Positions 4,756 through 6,173 of a stretch of DNA of 6,173 nt are shown in pieces; the stretch's first letter is position 1; the number at the start of each line of letters is the position of its first letter. This stretch comes from Actinomycetes bacterium. Its GTDB lineage: Bacteria > Actinomycetota > Acidimicrobiia > Acidimicrobiales > RAAP-2. The notes under the pieces were generated by a model. The model ran no database searches, was not told the DNA's origin, and saw nothing but the letters and a program-made list of their open reading frames with translations. Made by a program: the position numbers and the translations under genes. The stretch is from positions 1 through 6,173 of the forward strand of contig JAJZYE010000067.1 in assembly GCA_021806055.1 (NCBI GenBank), read 5' to 3'.

Positions 4756-5204
4756 CGCGCGTCGCTGACGCGCACCCCCAGCTCGTCGAGGAGAGCGCGC
4801 ACGCGCTGGTCGATGTCGTCGATGATGCGCGCCACCGCCTCGCGCGGCTGCCCCGCCGGGTCGTCGATCGACCAGTCCAGGTAGCGACGTCCGGGAAACA
4901 CCGGACAGGTCTCCCCACACCCCATGGTGACCACCACGTCGGCCCGCGCCACGAGTCCACCGTCCAGCAGTGTCGGCACCTCCGCAGCGGTGGACAGCCC
5001 CCGCTCGGCCAACACCGACGCGACCTCCGCGTTCACTCGACCCGACGGCTCCGAGCCCGCCGAGCGCACGTCCACGCGCCCCCGGGCGTAGTACTCGGTC
5101 AGAACCTTGGCGGCGACCGATCGACCAGAGTTGTGCACGCACGCGTACAGCACGACCGGCCGGCGAGTGCCGTCGCGGTCCTCGGGGTCACTCCACACCG
5201 TCAT
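4752..5204 (-). CDS. arsC: Arsenate reductase, low-molecular-weight phosphatase type, actinobacterial mycothiol-like
   Basis: This 150-residue cytoplasmic enzyme reduces arsenate to arsenite, which Acr3 then exports. Numbered from the ATG at 5204, the phosphatase-like P-loop is CVHNSGR, with nucleophile C22 and R28, near the N-terminus. A TMGCGETCPVFPG segment follows with C96 and C100, then the DDPAG loop (115-119) that holds the catalytic aspartate. In the thioredoxin-coupled enzyme of plasmid pI258 the two distal cysteines are six residues apart; here only three separate them. The GCG(D/E)xCPxFPG form is what I associate with mycothiol/mycoredoxin-dependent actinobacterial ArsC, so mycothiol is the likely electron source, by inference. 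Two adjacent ATGs compete: 5207 overlaps the acr3 stop as ATGA, while 5204 overlaps as TGATG. AGGAGG at 5211-5216 is 3 bases from the first and 6 from the second, so 5204 is chosen. The gene lies in an operon with acr3 and ends overlapping the ClC gene. Confidence 0.9.
   Translation of the reverse strand: MTVWSDPEDRDGTRRPVVLYACVHNSGRSVAAKVLTEYYARGRVDVRSAGSEPSGRVNAEVASVLAERGLSTAAEVPTLLDGGLVARADVVVTMGCGETCPVFPGRRYLDWSIDDPAGQPREAVARIIDDIDQRVRALLDELGVRVSDAR
4757..4773. terminator. Perfect hairpin at the ClC/arsC convergent junction
   Basis: GCGCGTC-GCT-GACGCGC is a perfect 7-bp stem with a 3-base loop, starting 2 bases after the ClC TAA stop and lying inside the last codons of arsC. It has no T run on either strand. 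With no intergenic space, this is the only visible structure that could stop the two converging transcripts, possibly in both directions. GC-only hairpins do occur by chance in such DNA, so the terminator role is tentative. Confidence 0.4.
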
Positions 5205-6173
5205 CATCGCCCTCCTCGGGTGTCGCGCACGGCTCGCTCGCCGCCATCGTCCGGGTAGAAGCGACGTCGCGCCCAGAGCGCCACGTAAACCAGCCCCACC
5301 AGCGCCGGCACTTCGATGAGGGGGCCGACGACGCCCGCGAGCGCCTGGCCCGAGGTGACGCCGAAGGTTCCGATGGCGACGGCGATGGCCAACTCGAAGT
5401 TGTTGCCGGCGGCGGTGAAAGCCAGCGTGGCGCTGCGCGCGTAGGGCAGGTGCAGCCACGTTCCCCACGCGAAGGAGCTCGACCACATGATCGCGAAGTA
5501 GCACAGCAGTGGCAGGGCGATCCGCGCGACGTCCAGGGGCTGGTGCGTGATGGCGTCGCCCTGGAGGGCGAACAACAGCACGATCGTGAACAGCAGACCG
5601 TAGAGGGCGAAGGGGCTCAGCCGTGGCAGCAGCGTCCCCTCGTACCACGCGCGACCGCGACGACGTTCACCGACGAGGCGCGTCAGGAAGCCGAGGACCA
5701 GCGGGATCCCCAGGAAGATCAGCACGCTGCGCGCGATTGACCACATCGACACCTGCACCGCCGACGTGGACAGGCCCAGCCATCGCGGTAGCAACTCCAG
5801 GTAGAAGTATCCCAGACCCGCGTAGGCCACGATCTGGAAGAGGGAGTTGATCGCCACCAGCATCGCCGCAGCGGTGTCGTCGCCGCAGGCGAGATCGTTC
5901 CAGATCAGCACCATGGCGATACAACGAGCCAGACCGACCAGGATCAGCCCCGTACGGTACGCGGGGAGATCACCCAGGAAGATCCAGGCCAGCGCGAACA
6001 TCACCGCGGGACCCACCACCCAGTTGAACACCAGCGACGACACCAGCAGGCGCCGATCGGTGGCCACCCGGTTCATCTCGCCGTAGCGAACCTTGGCCAG
6101 CACCGGGTACAGCATGATCAGCAGCCCGATCGCGATCGGCAGGCTCGTGCCGGCCACCTGCACGTGGTCGAGC
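5204..6173 (-). CDS. acr3: Acr3 arsenite efflux permease (N-terminus outside the window)
   Basis: About 322 residues of an Acr3 (arsenical resistance-3, bile/arsenite/riboflavin transporter superfamily) protein are visible. It exports arsenite from the cytoplasm, driven by the membrane potential or proton gradient. The visible part starts with LDHVQVAGTSLPIAIG and LYPVLAKVRYGEM, hallmark sequences near the N-terminus of the family. The conserved cysteine essential in Acr3 lies in ARCIAMV (codon at 5921-5923), and the conserved glutamate lies in GNNFELA (codon at 5393-5395). About nine hydrophobic helices are seen of the usual ten. The GTG codon at 6163 is not a real start: the preceding codons read Leu-Asp-His in frame and match the family, so the gene runs past the right edge and lacks roughly 30-40 residues here. 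The 3' end overlaps arsC. Promoter and any arsR would lie beyond the window. Confidence 0.93.
   Translation of the reverse strand, partial: LDHVQVAGTSLPIAIGLLIMLYPVLAKVRYGEMNRVATDRRLLVSSLVFNWVVGPAVMFALAWIFLGDLPAYRTGLILVGLARCIAMVLIWNDLACGDDTAAAMLVAINSLFQIVAYAGLGYFYLELLPRWLGLSTSAVQVSMWSIARSVLIFLGIPLVLGFLTRLVGERRRGRAWYEGTLLPRLSPFALYGLLFTIVLLFALQGDAITHQPLDVARIALPLLCYFAIMWSSSFAWGTWLHLPYARSATLAFTAAGNNFELAIAVAIGTFGVTSGQALAGVVGPLIEVPALVGLVYVALWARRRFYPDDGGERAVRDTRGGR
5211..5216 (-). promoter_or_regulatory. Strong ribosome binding site of arsC inside the acr3 end
   Basis: Read on the minus strand, this is a full AGGAGG within the last sense codons of acr3 (Arg-Gly-Gly-Arg). It is the strongest Shine-Dalgarno sequence in the window. 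Its spacing of 6 bases to the second ATG (5204), against 3 to the first (5207), decides the preferred arsC start. Ribosomes finishing acr3 could reinitiate here. Confidence 0.75.

Noticed and set aside
4970..5740. A 256-codon plus-strand frame opposite arsC and acr3.
   Set aside because: It has biased composition and no domain; both minus-strand genes are confidently identified by conserved residues.
6161..6163. GTG as the start of Acr3.
   Set aside because: The in-frame codons before it (Leu-Asp-His) continue the conserved Acr3 N-terminal sequence, so the gene is cut by the window edge rather than starting here.

Overview
The window is GC-rich (roughly two thirds G+C) and densely coded. It looks like an actinomycete-type (Actinomycetota) chromosome. 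The evidence is G/C-ending codons throughout, GTG starts, genes that appear to begin at or next to their transcription start with no ribosome binding site, and an ArsC whose distal cysteines are spaced as in the mycothiol-dependent actinobacterial enzymes. I cannot name a genus. An acidimicrobial origin is possible but is only an impression. No transposase, integrase, phage gene, RNA gene or CRISPR array is visible.

Plus strand, left part (1-1972). A DUF302 protein (54-449) has a probable leaderless promoter directly upstream. A structured gap of about 110 bases follows, holding a long inverted repeat with a nested hairpin and a second probable promoter. Next comes a two-gene unit: a PAP2 phosphatase of the BcrC-like undecaprenyl-diphosphatase type (559-1170) and, 4 bases later, a membrane-anchored SCO1/SenC copper-chaperone/thioredoxin-fold protein (1175-1972). 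A 209-base gap holds GC-rich hairpins, a 10-bp tandem repeat and, at its right end, an AT-rich promoter/operator.

Plus strand, centre (2166-4755). A MarR-family regulator (2182-2676) is followed with no intervening base by a ClC-family anion channel/transporter carrying two CBS domains and a C-terminal RCK_C/TrkA-C-like domain (2677-4755). An 18-bp imperfect palindrome covers the probable -10 region and the MarR start codon. This suggests an autoregulated MarR-ClC operon, in which the regulator would sense an unknown ligand and control anion flux.

Minus strand, right part (4752-6173). An arsenic-resistance operon is read leftward: an Acr3 arsenite efflux permease, cut at its N-terminus by the window edge, then an overlapping low-molecular-weight-phosphatase-type arsenate reductase (ArsC). 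ArsC would reduce arsenate to arsenite and Acr3 would export it. An ArsR-type regulator would be expected beyond the right edge but is not in view. The ClC and arsC genes converge and share their stop region (CTAA), with a perfect hairpin just inside the arsC end.

No wholly new system is demonstrated. The most interesting parts are the MarR-ClC unit with its operator overlapping the start codon, the atypical filter and proton-site residues of the ClC protein, and the overlapping convergent junction with arsC.
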